Assembly: GCA_021608145.1 (NCBI GenBank)
Contig: JAKIHM010000001.1
Location: forward strand, 1-64,000
DNA: 64,000 nucleotides
Reading direction: 5' to 3'
From: Thermovorax subterraneus
Lineage (GTDB): Bacteria > Bacillota > Thermosediminibacteria > Thermosediminibacterales > Thermosediminibacteraceae
Of this stretch, positions 1-12,644 are shown piece by piece. The notes under the pieces are model-generated. The model worked only from the letters and a program-made list of their open reading frames with translations. It had not been told where the DNA came from and ran no database searches. Each line of letters begins with the position of its first letter. Position 1 is the first letter of the stretch. The position numbers were made by a program, and so were the translations under genes.

Positions 1-70
1 GATAGGCCGGGGGTGTAAGGGCTGTGAGGCCTTGAGCCGACCGGTACTAATGAGTCGAGGGCTTGACCAA
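1..70 (+). rRNA. 23S ribosomal RNA, 3' end (partial)
   Basis: The first 70 bases carry the conserved end of bacterial 23S rRNA, including the GACCGGTACTAATGAGTCGA stretch near 37-58, and finish at about GCTTGACCA (61-69). The rest of the gene lies upstream of the window. It is followed within 70 bases by 5S rRNA, the usual rRNA operon order. The exact mature end is estimated. Confidence 0.95.
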
Positions 71-134
71 GGAGGAGCATACCCGCTGTGTGATTTTGAG
101 GGTGCAGGGGAAAGAAGAGAATAGAGGTAGGAAG

Positions 135-253
135 ATTTCGGTGGCCATAGCGGAGGGGTAACACCGGTAACCATTTCGAACACACAGGTTAAGCCCTCCA
201 GCGCCGATGGTACTGGGGAGAGATCCCCGGGAGAGTAGGACGCTGCCGAAATC
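135..253 (+). rRNA. 5S ribosomal RNA
   Basis: A sequence of about 117 nt starts near TTTCGGTGGCCATAGCG and ends near GACGCTGCCGAAAT. The two ends pair as in 5S rRNA, and the interior has the conserved segment around CCATTTCGAACACA (170-183). It lies 65 bases after the 23S end. The ends are accurate to a few bases. Confidence 0.95.
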
Positions 254-363
254 TTTTGTTTTTATTTGTGATTGTAATTTGATAAGATGCCTTACAGAGC
301 AATAAATAGGGTAGTAAAACTATACTTTGTCTAGATGCAGGTTTTGGTATATATAAGTTATAG

Positions 364-397
364 GCGGCCTTTTAATAAGGTCGCTTTTTGTTTTTTT
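364..397 (+). terminator. Rho-independent terminator of the rRNA operon
   Basis: GCGGCC (364-369) pairs with GGTCGC (379-384) around a 9-nt loop, and a T-rich run follows (385-397). It lies about 110 bases after 5S. Confidence 0.8.
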
Positions 398-435
398 GAT
401 AGAACAATTTCTACTAATTTGATAAAAATTCGTGC

Positions 436-464
436 TTGACTTATGAGTCGAGGTAGTTTATAAT
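436..464 (+). promoter_or_regulatory. Promoter of the feo operon
   Basis: TTGACT (436-441) and TATAAT (459-464) are separated by 17 bases, a near-consensus vegetative promoter. It is followed at once by a Fur-like box and lies about 120 bases upstream of the first feo start. Confidence 0.8.
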
Positions 465-477
465 TAAATAAAGAAGA

Positions 478-573
478 TGAAAATGATTCTCAATAGCATA
501 TCAGTGGTTATATCGAAATAAATTAATTTAGGGTTAATTAATTTTTTTGCCCCGTAAATGAGAATGATTTTCA
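478..573 (+). promoter_or_regulatory. Two Fur-like operator boxes in the feo leader
   Basis: TGAAAATGATTCTCA (478-492) and TGAGAATGATTTTCA (559-573) are both 7-1-7 inverted repeats close to the Fur core TGATAAT-N-ATTATCA. The first begins 13 bases after the -10 box. The second ends where the Shine-Dalgarno of the first feo gene begins. This suggests iron-dependent repression at transcription start and possibly at a second site. Binding by Fur rather than DtxR/MntR is inferred from the consensus. Confidence 0.75.
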
Positions 574-587
574 AGGAGGGGAGATCC

Positions 588-1184
588 GTGAGTTGCTGTA
601 ATAATTCAAACGGAAAAAGTTTGCTCGATAAGATATTAAGAAAGGATCGGGGCGGTATCAAGCAAAGTGAAAAACATGGCTTTAAAAAGAAAATTTTGCT
701 AGTAGGGACACCTAATGTGGGCAAAAGCGTTATTTTTAACAGACTTACCGGCGCTTATGTTACGGTTTCTAATTACCCTGGAACCACAGTGGAAGTGTTT
801 AAGGGTACCTGCCGCATAGGAGGGGAAATATTCGAAGTTGTGGATACACCAGGAATGTACTCCCTTATGCCTATAACAGAGGAGGAGAAAGTTACGAGGA
901 ATTTGCTGTTGAACGAGAGACCTGACATAGTCCTTCATGTCGTAGATGCCAAAAATATTGAGCGGATGCTTTCAATGACCTTGCAGCTTAAAGAGGCTGG
1001 ACTTCCGGTGATGCTTGTAGTCAACATGATGGACGAGGCTCTGCGGATTGGCAGGAAAATCGATTTCGAAAAGTTAGAGGCGCTCATAGATATTCCTGTC
1101 GTAGGGACATCTGCGGCGTTTAATAAAGGAATTGACTTGTTAAGAAAGAGGGTGGCACAATATGTCAAAAAGCGAGCTGCTTGA
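588..1184 (+). CDS. feoB: Ferrous iron transporter, GTPase half of a split FeoB
   Basis: This 198-residue protein is the cytoplasmic G domain of FeoB, which couples GTP hydrolysis to Fe(II) uptake. Visible motifs are the P-loop GTPNVGKS, switch residues NYPGTTVE, DTPG, the G4 motif NMMD and a G5-like GTSA. The start is taken as GTG 588 because AAGGAGGGG lies 573-581; an ATG 30 bases earlier would overlap the Fur box. Normal FeoB joins this domain to a membrane permease in one chain; here it stops at 1184 and the permease begins in another frame 22 bases earlier. Natural splitting and a recent +1 frameshift are the two explanations. Confidence 0.9.
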   Translation: MSCCNNSNGKSLLDKILRKDRGGIKQSEKHGFKKKILLVGTPNVGKSVIFNRLTGAYVTVSNYPGTTVEVFKGTCRIGGEIFEVVDTPGMYSLMPITEEEKVTRNLLLNERPDIVLHVVDAKNIERMLSMTLQLKEAGLPVMLVVNMMDEALRIGRKIDFEKLEALIDIPVVGTSAAFNKGIDLLRKRVAQYVKKRAA

Positions 1185-2628
1185 AAACTGCAATGTTTTT
1201 CAATACGATGACCATATTGAAAAAGCTATTAGTGAAATAGAAAAAAATTTAAAAGCTAAATATAATATTTCTAAGCGCTCGATTGCACTTTTATTGCTAC
1301 AAGAAGACAGGGATATAATTGAAATGGTAAAAGCTAAAGAAAGCAGTTTTACTGAGATAAGCGAAGTAATAAATAAGACAAAAAAGCTTTTTTCTGAGCC
1401 GTTATATTATGCTATAACTATCCAGAGACAAAAGAAAATAGATGAAATAGTATCTAAAGTGGTAACGACAAGAAATGACTCTAAAGGACTGATTTCTCAC
1501 TGGCTAGATAAGATAACTGTGCAGCCCTTGACGGGGATCCCAATACTTCTTCTAGTCCTGTATTTTGGGTTTTATAAATTCGTAGGCGAGTTTGGGGCCG
1601 GTACGCTCGTGGACTTTATAGAAGGTAACATATTTGAAAATTATATAAATCCGTGGGTAAATAATTTTGTAACTAAATATATTTCGAATGAAGCAATTCG
1701 TGAACTTTTAGCTATGGAATACGGAGTAATAACACTAGGATTGAGGTATGCGCTGGCCATTATATTGCCTATTGTTGGAACATTCTTCCTGATGTTCTCA
1801 ATAATCGAAGATTCGGGATATCTGCCGAGGTTGGCTTTGTTGGTGGATAGATTGTTTAAGTCCATCGGTTTGAACGGAAGGGCAGTAATTCCTATGACCC
1901 TAGGATTCGGCTGCGATACCATGGCCACACTGGTGAGCAGGACACTGGAAACCCGCCGCGAGCGGATAATAGCCACGTTGCTCCTGGCCCTAGCCATCCC
2001 GTGTTCCGCGCAGCTCGGAGTTATAATGGGCATGCTTTCGGGCAAGCCCGCAGCTTTAGCCGTATGGGCCTTGTTCGTAGGACTGGTTTTTGTGCTGGTA
2101 GGTTACCTTGCTGCTCAGGTGCTACCTGGCGAAAAACCGGTTTTCTACATGGAGATACCTCCTCTGAGATGGCCCAGGCTGGGAAACATCATAGAAAAAA
2201 CTGTATCGCGAATGCAGTGGTATTTTCTCGAGATAGTGCCAATATTTATAATCGCAAGTGTCTTAATATGGATTGGCAGAATGACGGGGATCTTTGATGC
2301 ATTAATCCGGTGGTCCGAGCCGCTGATGATGGCCCTTGGACTGCCCCCAGAGACTGCGGAAGCCTTCCTATTTGGGTTCTTCAGGAGGGACTACGGTGCT
2401 GCCGGATTGTATGACCTACAAAAAAATGGTGTCTTAAATGGAGTACAGATGACCGTAGCATCAGTTACTCTCACGCTCTTTGTGCCTTGTATAGCTCAGT
2501 TTTCGGTGATGTTGAAAGAACGCGGGTTAAAGACCACCCTTGCTATAGTAGCTTTTATATTCCCGTTTGCATTTTTTGCGGGCTATATCCTAAACCTTAT
2601 TCTGAAAGCAGCGGGGGTGGCCTGGTAA
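1162..2628 (+). CDS. feoB: Ferrous iron transporter, membrane half of a split FeoB
   Basis: The 488-residue protein carries the helical linker (residues 1-110) and then the FeoB permease with Gate domains. Recognisable FeoB signatures are PMTLGFGCDTMA near residue 245, the ETRRERIIATLLLALAIPCSAQ region (motif FxxPCSAQ) and the second Gate motif LFGFFRRDYGAAGLYD. About ten hydrophobic segments are present. ATG 1162 has a GAGGGTGG Shine-Dalgarno eight bases upstream and overlaps the GTPase gene end, so translation is probably coupled. Together the two halves equal one ordinary FeoB of about 680 residues. Confidence 0.92.
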   Translation: MSKSELLENCNVFQYDDHIEKAISEIEKNLKAKYNISKRSIALLLLQEDRDIIEMVKAKESSFTEISEVINKTKKLFSEPLYYAITIQRQKKIDEIVSKVVTTRNDSKGLISHWLDKITVQPLTGIPILLLVLYFGFYKFVGEFGAGTLVDFIEGNIFENYINPWVNNFVTKYISNEAIRELLAMEYGVITLGLRYALAIILPIVGTFFLMFSIIEDSGYLPRLALLVDRLFKSIGLNGRAVIPMTLGFGCDTMATLVSRTLETRRERIIATLLLALAIPCSAQLGVIMGMLSGKPAALAVWALFVGLVFVLVGYLAAQVLPGEKPVFYMEIPPLRWPRLGNIIEKTVSRMQWYFLEIVPIFIIASVLIWIGRMTGIFDALIRWSEPLMMALGLPPETAEAFLFGFFRRDYGAAGLYDLQKNGVLNGVQMTVASVTLTLFVPCIAQFSVMLKERGLKTTLAIVAFIFPFAFFAGYILNLILKAAGVAW

Positions 2629-2802
2629 GTGAGGTGCGATTTTTGCGGCTATGAATTTAATGAAGAACAGGAAGGAACTAAGGGCTGTACAGGATGTCCT
2701 ATGGCGGGTCACTGCGGAAAGGTGAAATGCCCGAGGTGCGGTTATGAAGTGGTAAAGTCTAGCGGCCTTTTCAAGTGGTTGAAACAAAGGAGGCAAAAAT
2801 GA
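2629..2802 (+). CDS. Small CXXC-rich protein of the feo operon
   Basis: A 57-codon reading frame starts with GTG directly after the feoB stop codon and ends four bases before feoA. It has CDFC, GCTGC, HC and KCPRCGYE, seven cysteines arranged as CXXC pairs, and a basic tail (KWLKQRRQK). No membrane segment is seen, unlike the usual FeoB-associated Cys-rich membrane protein. It looks like a small zinc ribbon or metal-binding protein that may act as an Fe(II) chaperone or regulator (a FeoC-like role); that is inference. The tight packing between feoB and feoA supports that it is real. Confidence 0.75.
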   Translation: MRCDFCGYEFNEEQEGTKGCTGCPMAGHCGKVKCPRCGYEVVKSSGLFKWLKQRRQK

Positions 2803-2805
2803 AAG

Positions 2806-3036
2806 ATGGGCAGTAAAAAGAAGCTTCCTGAATTAAAAGTAGGTGATGTTGCAACGATTGTCCGGATCGATACTACCGATGATAAGATCTTAAAAAAACT
2901 GATGGTTTTAGGAGTGCTTCCGGGAATGGATGTGGTGCTTTTGCAAAAATTCCCGTCTTACGTCTTGAAAGTAGGAAATACCCGCATTGCTGCAGATGAG
3001 GCGATTGCAAAGAGTATAGTCGTTGTAAAAAAATAG
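2806..3036 (+). CDS. feoA: FeoA family ferrous iron transport accessory protein
   Basis: This 76-residue protein has the SH3-like FeoA fold: LKVGDVATIVRI, LMVLGVLPGMDVVLLQ and the terminal VGNTRIAADEAIAKSIVV segment. FeoA binds or modulates FeoB. The start ATG 2806 is preceded by AGGAGG (2789-2794). It is the last gene of the feo operon and is followed by a terminator. The gene order feoB-feoA is the reverse of the common feoA-feoB. Confidence 0.9.
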   Translation: MGSKKKLPELKVGDVATIVRIDTTDDKILKKLMVLGVLPGMDVVLLQKFPSYVLKVGNTRIAADEAIAKSIVVVKK

Positions 3037-3061
3037 TGCCTTTTACGGCACTATTTTTTTT
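3032..3061. terminator. Bidirectional terminator between feoA and the PurM-like gene
   Basis: AATAGTGCC (3032-3040) pairs with GGCACTATT (3047-3055) and is followed by T residues to 3061. An A run lies on the other side, so it can end transcription from both converging genes. The stop codon of the minus-strand gene (3051) lies inside the hairpin. Confidence 0.85.
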
Positions 3062-4055
3062 CATAATGCTTCCCCTTTTCGATAGCTCTGTAAAGTTCAT
3101 CTCTTTCAGGAGGTGTTATCGGAATTTTTTCTCCTGACTTTAATAAAAACCTACCGCTTGGAATCACTCTGCCTATTATAGAAGCCGGAATGGATTTTTC
3201 ATTGAGAGCCCTTACTACTTCCTGACCTTTGCTGGTACAAATAAGCATTGAGCCACTTGATATTAGAGCTAGCGGGTCAATCTCGAAAACCTGGCAGATA
3301 ACCTGAGTTTCCGGGAGAATTGGTATTCTGTCGGCGTAAACTTCAGCTCCTACTCCCGAAGCTTCAGTTATCTCATAAATTGCGCCTAAAAGTCCCCCTT
3401 CGGTTATGTCGTGCATTGCGGAAACCCCTATAGCTGTGGCGGTAAGCCCATCTTCTATTGCACTTATACTTTTCACCAAGCCTTGAGCCTTTTCAATAGT
3501 CTCTTTTGGCAGCTTTTCTTTGAGGTATTTTTCAAAGTCTAAAGCCAGAATGGCGGTGCCTTCAAGACCTACGTATTTGGTTACAATTATATCGTCTCCC
3601 GGTTTTGCACCGGCCGATGTAACGAAGTTGCCCCTCTTTGCCATGCCGATAGCCGTTGCGGAAATGACCGGTCTGGTTACAGCTGAAGTGACTTCTGTAT
3701 GGCCTCCCAGCACTTCTATTCCTATTTCGCTGCATGCTCTGTCAATACTTTCCATGATTTTAAAAAGCATATTTTCGCTTGTTCCTTCGGGCAAAAGCAG
3801 AGTTATAAGAATCCCTATAGGCCTTGCTCCGCATGCTGCTATATCGTTGCAGGCGACAAAAACCGAAAAATAGCCTCCTTCTGTATCCGCGCCGGTTATG
3901 GGGTCGGAGGAGGCTACTGCAACGTAGTCTCCAAAATCGATGACACAGCAATCTTCGCCAAAACCGGAGTGGACAAGTACTTCGCTTCTTTTCACTCCAA
4001 GAAAAGGATATACGCTTTTTTTAAGAATTTCAGGGGGCACTTTACCTGTTTTCAT
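3051..4055 (-). CDS. PurM/HypE-like (AIR synthase-related) protein
   Basis: This 334-residue protein has the two-domain PurM fold used by AIR synthase, HypE, ThiL and SelD. Seen are the N-terminal FGEDCCVIDFG segment with acidic residues, SSDPITGA, the NDIAACGARP nucleotide-binding loop, GGHTEVT and, in the C-terminal half, HDITEGGLLGAIYEI. It lacks the C-terminal PRIC cysteine motif of HypE and no hydrogenase genes are near, so hydrogenase maturation is unlikely. It starts 29 bases after an ECF transporter S component on the same strand, which suggests a kinase-like or salvage step on an imported vitamin precursor. That role is inference. Confidence 0.8.
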   Translation of the reverse strand: MKTGKVPPEILKKSVYPFLGVKRSEVLVHSGFGEDCCVIDFGDYVAVASSDPITGADTEGGYFSVFVACNDIAACGARPIGILITLLLPEGTSENMLFKIMESIDRACSEIGIEVLGGHTEVTSAVTRPVISATAIGMAKRGNFVTSAGAKPGDDIIVTKYVGLEGTAILALDFEKYLKEKLPKETIEKAQGLVKSISAIEDGLTATAIGVSAMHDITEGGLLGAIYEITEASGVGAEVYADRIPILPETQVICQVFEIDPLALISSGSMLICTSKGQEVVRALNEKSIPASIIGRVIPSGRFLLKSGEKIPITPPERDELYRAIEKGKHYEKK

Positions 4056-4084
4056 ATTTACAACTCCTACATAATCATAATATT

Positions 4085-4567
4085 TTAATTATCTTTGAGA
4101 AGAAAATTCTTCATCCTCTTATAAAGGAGCAAAGCAACGATTGCTCCAACCGACACCTGGAAAAAGTCACCCGCAAGTTCTACTGGCACAGCACCCGGCC
4201 CGTAAAGCTTCCAAGCCGCTATTGCATAGCCGGCCATCATGAAAACGGCTCCTAAAACTACACCGGTAACGGGGCTAAACTTAGAAGAGAAGTATCCCAC
4301 CATGAAACCTTCAATCCCCTTTATAAAGAACGTAATTGGAGCCCACATCGGATAGCCTTTGAGCAAATCGGATAAGGCAGAGCCTACGCTTCCTATTACT
4401 GCAGCAGGTATTGCGCCGAAAACTAATGCTACGAGATATATTACTGATTCTCCCAAATTGAAATACAGATTAAAAGTTGGGACGGGGAAGCTCACTACTA
4501 CTGTTGCTACTACCAGCAATGCCATGAAAAGTCCCATAAATGCCAGCATTTTTATGGATTTGTTCAT
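4085..4567 (-). CDS. ECF transporter S component (vitamin/precursor uptake)
   Basis: This 160-residue protein has five or six hydrophobic segments and the family look of an energy-coupling factor substrate-binding membrane subunit: an N-terminal helix pair, FNLGESVIYLVALVFGAIPAA, then GSVGSALSDLLKGYPMWAP and IKGIEGFMVGYF. ECF S components bind a vitamin and share an ATPase/T-subunit module usually encoded elsewhere; none is in this window. GGAGGAGT precedes ATG 4567. It is the first gene of a two-gene operon with the PurM-like protein. No known riboswitch is seen upstream, so the substrate is not determined. Confidence 0.82.
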   Translation of the reverse strand: MNKSIKMLAFMGLFMALLVVATVVVSFPVPTFNLYFNLGESVIYLVALVFGAIPAAVIGSVGSALSDLLKGYPMWAPITFFIKGIEGFMVGYFSSKFSPVTGVVLGAVFMMAGYAIAAWKLYGPGAVPVELAGDFFQVSVGAIVALLLYKRMKNFLLKDN

Positions 4568-4717
4568 ACGTACTCCTCCGCAAAAAATTGCTTCTATTAT
4601 CTGTTATTATACTATAAAAAAGGATGAAACTGAAGTTTTACCCATTTAAATTGGCGAATATTAATATCTGCGATTTAGACTACGATCTGAATTATCCTTT
4701 GATTTTTTTATCAAGTA

Positions 4718-4748
4718 TTGACTTGGAGTTTACTCCAGCAAGTATACT
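4718..4748 (+). promoter_or_regulatory. MerR-type promoter/operator of the oxidoreductase cluster
   Basis: TTGACT (4718-4723) and TATACT (4743-4748) have an overlong 19-base spacer that contains the inverted repeat TGGAGT-TT-ACTCCA (4724-4737). Long spacers with a central dyad are the hallmark of promoters activated by MerR-family proteins through DNA unwinding. A MerR gene lies at the end of the same cluster and its own promoter has the same design. Confidence 0.8.
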
Positions 4749-4752
4749 CTAA

Positions 4753-5776
<1,024 letters not shown>

Positions 5777-5913
5777 ATCCTTTAAAATCTCTAAGCAGTG
5801 TTGATATTCCCGAAAATTTCAAACTGTATAATGAAACCGTTGTGTTTGGAGATTGGGAAGGTGGGAGAGTAATATACAAATGGTTTGAGGGACTGAAAAA
5901 GGAGGCATTGCCC

Positions 5914-8003
<2,090 letters not shown>

Positions 8004-8128
8004 GATATTACAGCTGAAAGGACTTTAAGAAGTTCTTTCAGCTGTTCATTGATAATGCAATTGCTGCAGGCGAGATCAAACCGCTGATCATAGTATGTCC
8101 GACCTATAACAATACAAATGAAAACGGA

Positions 8129-9583
8129 TTGGATTCCAGTAATTTTTCTTTAGCTATGCAGCTGACAAAAAATTACCATAACGAATTATTAAATGATCTA
8201 ATCCCCGCGGTAGAAGGAACATACAGCACCTATGCTGCAAGTACATCTAAAGAAGATCTTATCGCTTCACGTGATCACCGTGGATTCGGTGGGTTTTCAA
8301 TGGGCGCAGTCGCAACCTGGCGAACATTTCAATATGGACTTGATTACTTTTACTATTTTCTGCCAATGAGTTGTGGAACAACTCTTGATGATGAAGAGAT
8401 CTTTTCTGCAGCTAAACGGTATAATCCTCACGATTATTTTGTTTTTGTGATGACAGGAACTAATGATTTTGCATACAGCTATGATAAAGCAAGAACAGAA
8501 TTTATGAGAGAATCCCCCCCTTATTTTATCGACGTCGATGATAGAGCTGACGGTAATTTTGCGTTTCGCATCAAACAGGGCTATTCTCATGATATGAGGG
8601 CTGCAATGGAATATATCTATAACGGGTTGAAAGCATTTTGGAGTGTTCAAGATGATATTAAAAAGGGACAATCGGAGGCTAAGTTGAATTTGAGGAAGAG
8701 CCAATCTCAAAAAATTTTTACTGTAAATACAAAAATTGAAGACGTAATAAAAGATCCAGATTTCAAAGATTTTGGTAGACTTCTTTTCCCAACAAATAAA
8801 AATTACTACAGTGGAAATACTCTTGGAGAACTTTCACTCATGTGGTATAACAATATTAATCCAAATAAAACAGTAGAAATTGTTAATTATCTGAAAAAAC
8901 GGGCTGAATCAGGAGACACTATTTTCTATGATATCTATTCCGAGAAAGAAAAATTGCAGGATCCTAACAAAAAAAATACAGGATTATTCTTTTTCCGCGG
9001 CAAAAAAGGAGCAAAAACAGCAATTGTCGTTGCAGGTGGAGGGTTTGTATTTGTTGGTGCAATGCAGGATAGTTTTCCGCATGCTCTTGAACTTAGTAAA
9101 AAAGGGTATAACGCATTCGCTTTAATTTATCGTCCTGGTGCACAGACTGCTTGTGAGGATCTTGCAAGGGCAATTGCTTTCCTGCATGAGAATGCCGACG
9201 AACTCGGAATAGATATGCGAGACTATTCGCTGTGGGGAGGATCTGCCGGAGCACGTGTGGCAGCATGGCTTGGAAGCTATGGTACCGAGAGCTTTGGTGA
9301 GAAGAGATATCCACGTCCTGCAGTTGTCATTATGCAGTATACTGGTTTGACGGAAGTGACGGGAAGGGAACCTCCAACATTTGCATGTGTGGGAACAAAT
9401 GATTGGATTGCATCTTACAAAACAATGGAAGAAAGAATCAATAGGATTAAGAACTATGGAATTGATGCGGAAATAAAAATCTTTCCTGGACTCCCACATG
9501 GATTTGGACTTGGGGAAGGAACTATCGCAGAGGGATGGATAAATGATGCTATTAAGTTTTGGGAAAAACATATGAAAAAATAA
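8129..9583 (+). CDS. Chimeric ORF: truncated CE1 esterase joined to alpha/beta hydrolase
   Basis: The reading frame is open from a stop at 8015-8017; the first usable codon is TTG 8129, but homology to feruloyl/acetyl esterases already begins at FIDNAIAAGEIKPL (about 8045), so the esterase has lost its beginning. The esterase part (to about 8680) retains the nucleophile elbow GGFSMGAV and TGTNDFAY. It then runs without a stop into a different hydrolase (about 8700-9583) with the oxyanion strand VVAGGGFVFVG, nucleophile motif GGSAGA, acid in CVGTNDW and histidine in LPHGFG. No Shine-Dalgarno precedes the TTG. It may be an accidental fusion; the second domain looks complete enough to be active. 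Confidence 0.6.
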   Translation: MDSSNFSLAMQLTKNYHNELLNDLIPAVEGTYSTYAASTSKEDLIASRDHRGFGGFSMGAVATWRTFQYGLDYFYYFLPMSCGTTLDDEEIFSAAKRYNPHDYFVFVMTGTNDFAYSYDKARTEFMRESPPYFIDVDDRADGNFAFRIKQGYSHDMRAAMEYIYNGLKAFWSVQDDIKKGQSEAKLNLRKSQSQKIFTVNTKIEDVIKDPDFKDFGRLLFPTNKNYYSGNTLGELSLMWYNNINPNKTVEIVNYLKKRAESGDTIFYDIYSEKEKLQDPNKKNTGLFFFRGKKGAKTAIVVAGGGFVFVGAMQDSFPHALELSKKGYNAFALIYRPGAQTACEDLARAIAFLHENADELGIDMRDYSLWGGSAGARVAAWLGSYGTESFGEKRYPRPAVVIMQYTGLTEVTGREPPTFACVGTNDWIASYKTMEERINRIKNYGIDAEIKIFPGLPHGFGLGEGTIAEGWINDAIKFWEKHMKK

Positions 9584-9613
9584 CATTGGCAAAAATCATA
9601 GGAGGGATAGAAA

Positions 9614-10144
9614 ATGCCAAATTCGAAAATTCTCATCGCTTATTTTTCTCGTAAAGGGAATAATTATGTCAATGGTAGAATTATAAATCTGCCGATTGGA
9701 AATACAGAAATAGTAGCAAAGAAAATACATGAACTTACTGGTGGTGACATATTTGAAATAAAAACAGTAAAGCAATATCCGGAAGATTACTACGAAACAA
9801 CAGAAGTAGCAAAGGAAGAAAAAAGGCAGAATGCCAGGCCAGAGCTTGCAAATAAGCTGGACGACATAAGTTCTTATGATGTAATTTTCCTCGGCTATCC
9901 CAATTGGTGGGGAACAATGCCGATGGCGGTGTTTACATTTTTAGAGTCTTACGATTTCGCGGGAAAGACCATTGCTCCGTTTTGCACCCATGAAGGCAGT
10001 GGAATGGGAAGCAGTGAGCACGACATCAAAAAACTTTGCCCGAATGCCAAGGTACTGCCCGGTATAGCCATTCGAGGTAGCAATGTTCACAGGGCAGACA
10101 AAGATATTGCAGACTGGCTTAAAAGACTTGATTTGATACCATAG
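9614..10144 (+). CDS. Flavodoxin-family protein
   Basis: This 176-residue protein begins with the flavodoxin strand KILIAYFSRKGNNY, has NLPIGNTEIVAKKI, the FMN-contacting LGYPNWWGTMP loop, and FCTHEGSGMG. It matches the Flavodoxin_4 type of single-domain FMN protein found beside aldo/keto reductases. It probably delivers electrons or acts as a quinone/azo reductase. GGAGGG precedes ATG 9614. It is the last complete enzyme of the MerR-controlled cluster. Confidence 0.88.
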   Translation: MPNSKILIAYFSRKGNNYVNGRIINLPIGNTEIVAKKIHELTGGDIFEIKTVKQYPEDYYETTEVAKEEKRQNARPELANKLDDISSYDVIFLGYPNWWGTMPMAVFTFLESYDFAGKTIAPFCTHEGSGMGSSEHDIKKLCPNAKVLPGIAIRGSNVHRADKDIADWLKRLDLIP

Positions 10145-10510
<366 letters not shown>

Positions 10511-10536
10511 ATATTGAACATTGGAGGTGGAACTAC

Positions 10537-10914
10537 ATGACGATTGGGGAAGTAAGCAAAAAATTTGGTCTTTCACCGGATACACTCCGCTACTATGAGC
10601 GTATAGGACTGATCCCCAGGGTAAATCGCAACGAGAGCGGTATCCGGGATTATACTGAGGAAGACTGTAAGTGGATTGAATTCGTTAAATGTATGCGCAG
10701 CGCAGGTGTTCAAGTTGAAACGCTGGTAGAATATGTTACGCTGCTCCAGCAAGGCGACGAAACCATTGAAGCAAGAAAACAAATTCTAATCGAGCAACGG
10801 GAGAAACTCCTCTCGTGTATTGAAGAGATGAAGAAAGCACTGGAAAGGTTAAATCTTAAAATTAAAGAATATGAAACTAAGCTTGTTCCAATAGAAAATA
10901 GGTTAAAAAGATAA
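10537..10914 (+). CDS. MerR-family transcriptional regulator (AdhR/NmlR-like)
   Basis: This 125-residue protein begins MTIGEVSKKFGLSPDTLRYYE, the MerR winged-helix, followed by RDYTEEDCKWIEFVKCMRSAG and a long C-terminal coiled coil (about residues 80-118) for dimerisation. Regulators of this short type sense aldehydes, thiol stress or nitrosative agents and activate alcohol dehydrogenases and aldo/keto reductases. Cys46 and Cys52 lie near the helix that could act as sensor. GGAGGTGG precedes ATG 10537. It very likely controls the 4.7-10.5 kb cluster. Confidence 0.9.
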   Translation: MTIGEVSKKFGLSPDTLRYYERIGLIPRVNRNESGIRDYTEEDCKWIEFVKCMRSAGVQVETLVEYVTLLQQGDETIEARKQILIEQREKLLSCIEEMKKALERLNLKIKEYETKLVPIENRLKR

Positions 10915-10976
10915 AATATCTGAAATATAACTTAGACATATTGTGATACGGAAGTTCGGCTTAAAAACTGTAAAAG

Positions 10977-11004
10977 TTGATTTTTCTGCAAAGTTTGATA
11001 TAAT
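10977..11004 (+). promoter_or_regulatory. Promoter of the serS T-box transcript
   Basis: TTGATT (10977-10982) and TATAAT (10999-11004) are 16 bases apart. The T-box leader starts a few bases downstream. Confidence 0.7.
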
Positions 11005-11011
11005 AATTAAC

Positions 11012-12561
<1,550 letters not shown>

Positions 12562-12588
12562 AAATGCGCCGGAAAGGCGCATTTTTTC
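12562..12588 (+). terminator. Terminator of serS
   Basis: AAATGCGCC pairs with GGCGCATTT around GGAAA and is followed by six Ts. Confidence 0.9.
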
Positions 12589-12617
12589 TTGACTTTTGCT
12601 GCTCATCAATATAGAAT
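12589..12617 (+). promoter_or_regulatory. Promoter of the lysine riboswitch transcript
   Basis: TTGACT (12589-12594) and TAGAAT (12612-12617) are separated by 17 bases, directly after the serS terminator and about 30 bases before the L-box. Confidence 0.7.
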
Positions 12618-12644
12618 AAAATCAATAAATTAAAAATTAATACC

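Noticed and set aside
3051-4055. Hydrogenase maturation protein HypE
   Set aside because: The fold fits, but the C-terminal PRIC Cys motif that HypE needs is absent and no hydrogenase genes are nearby.
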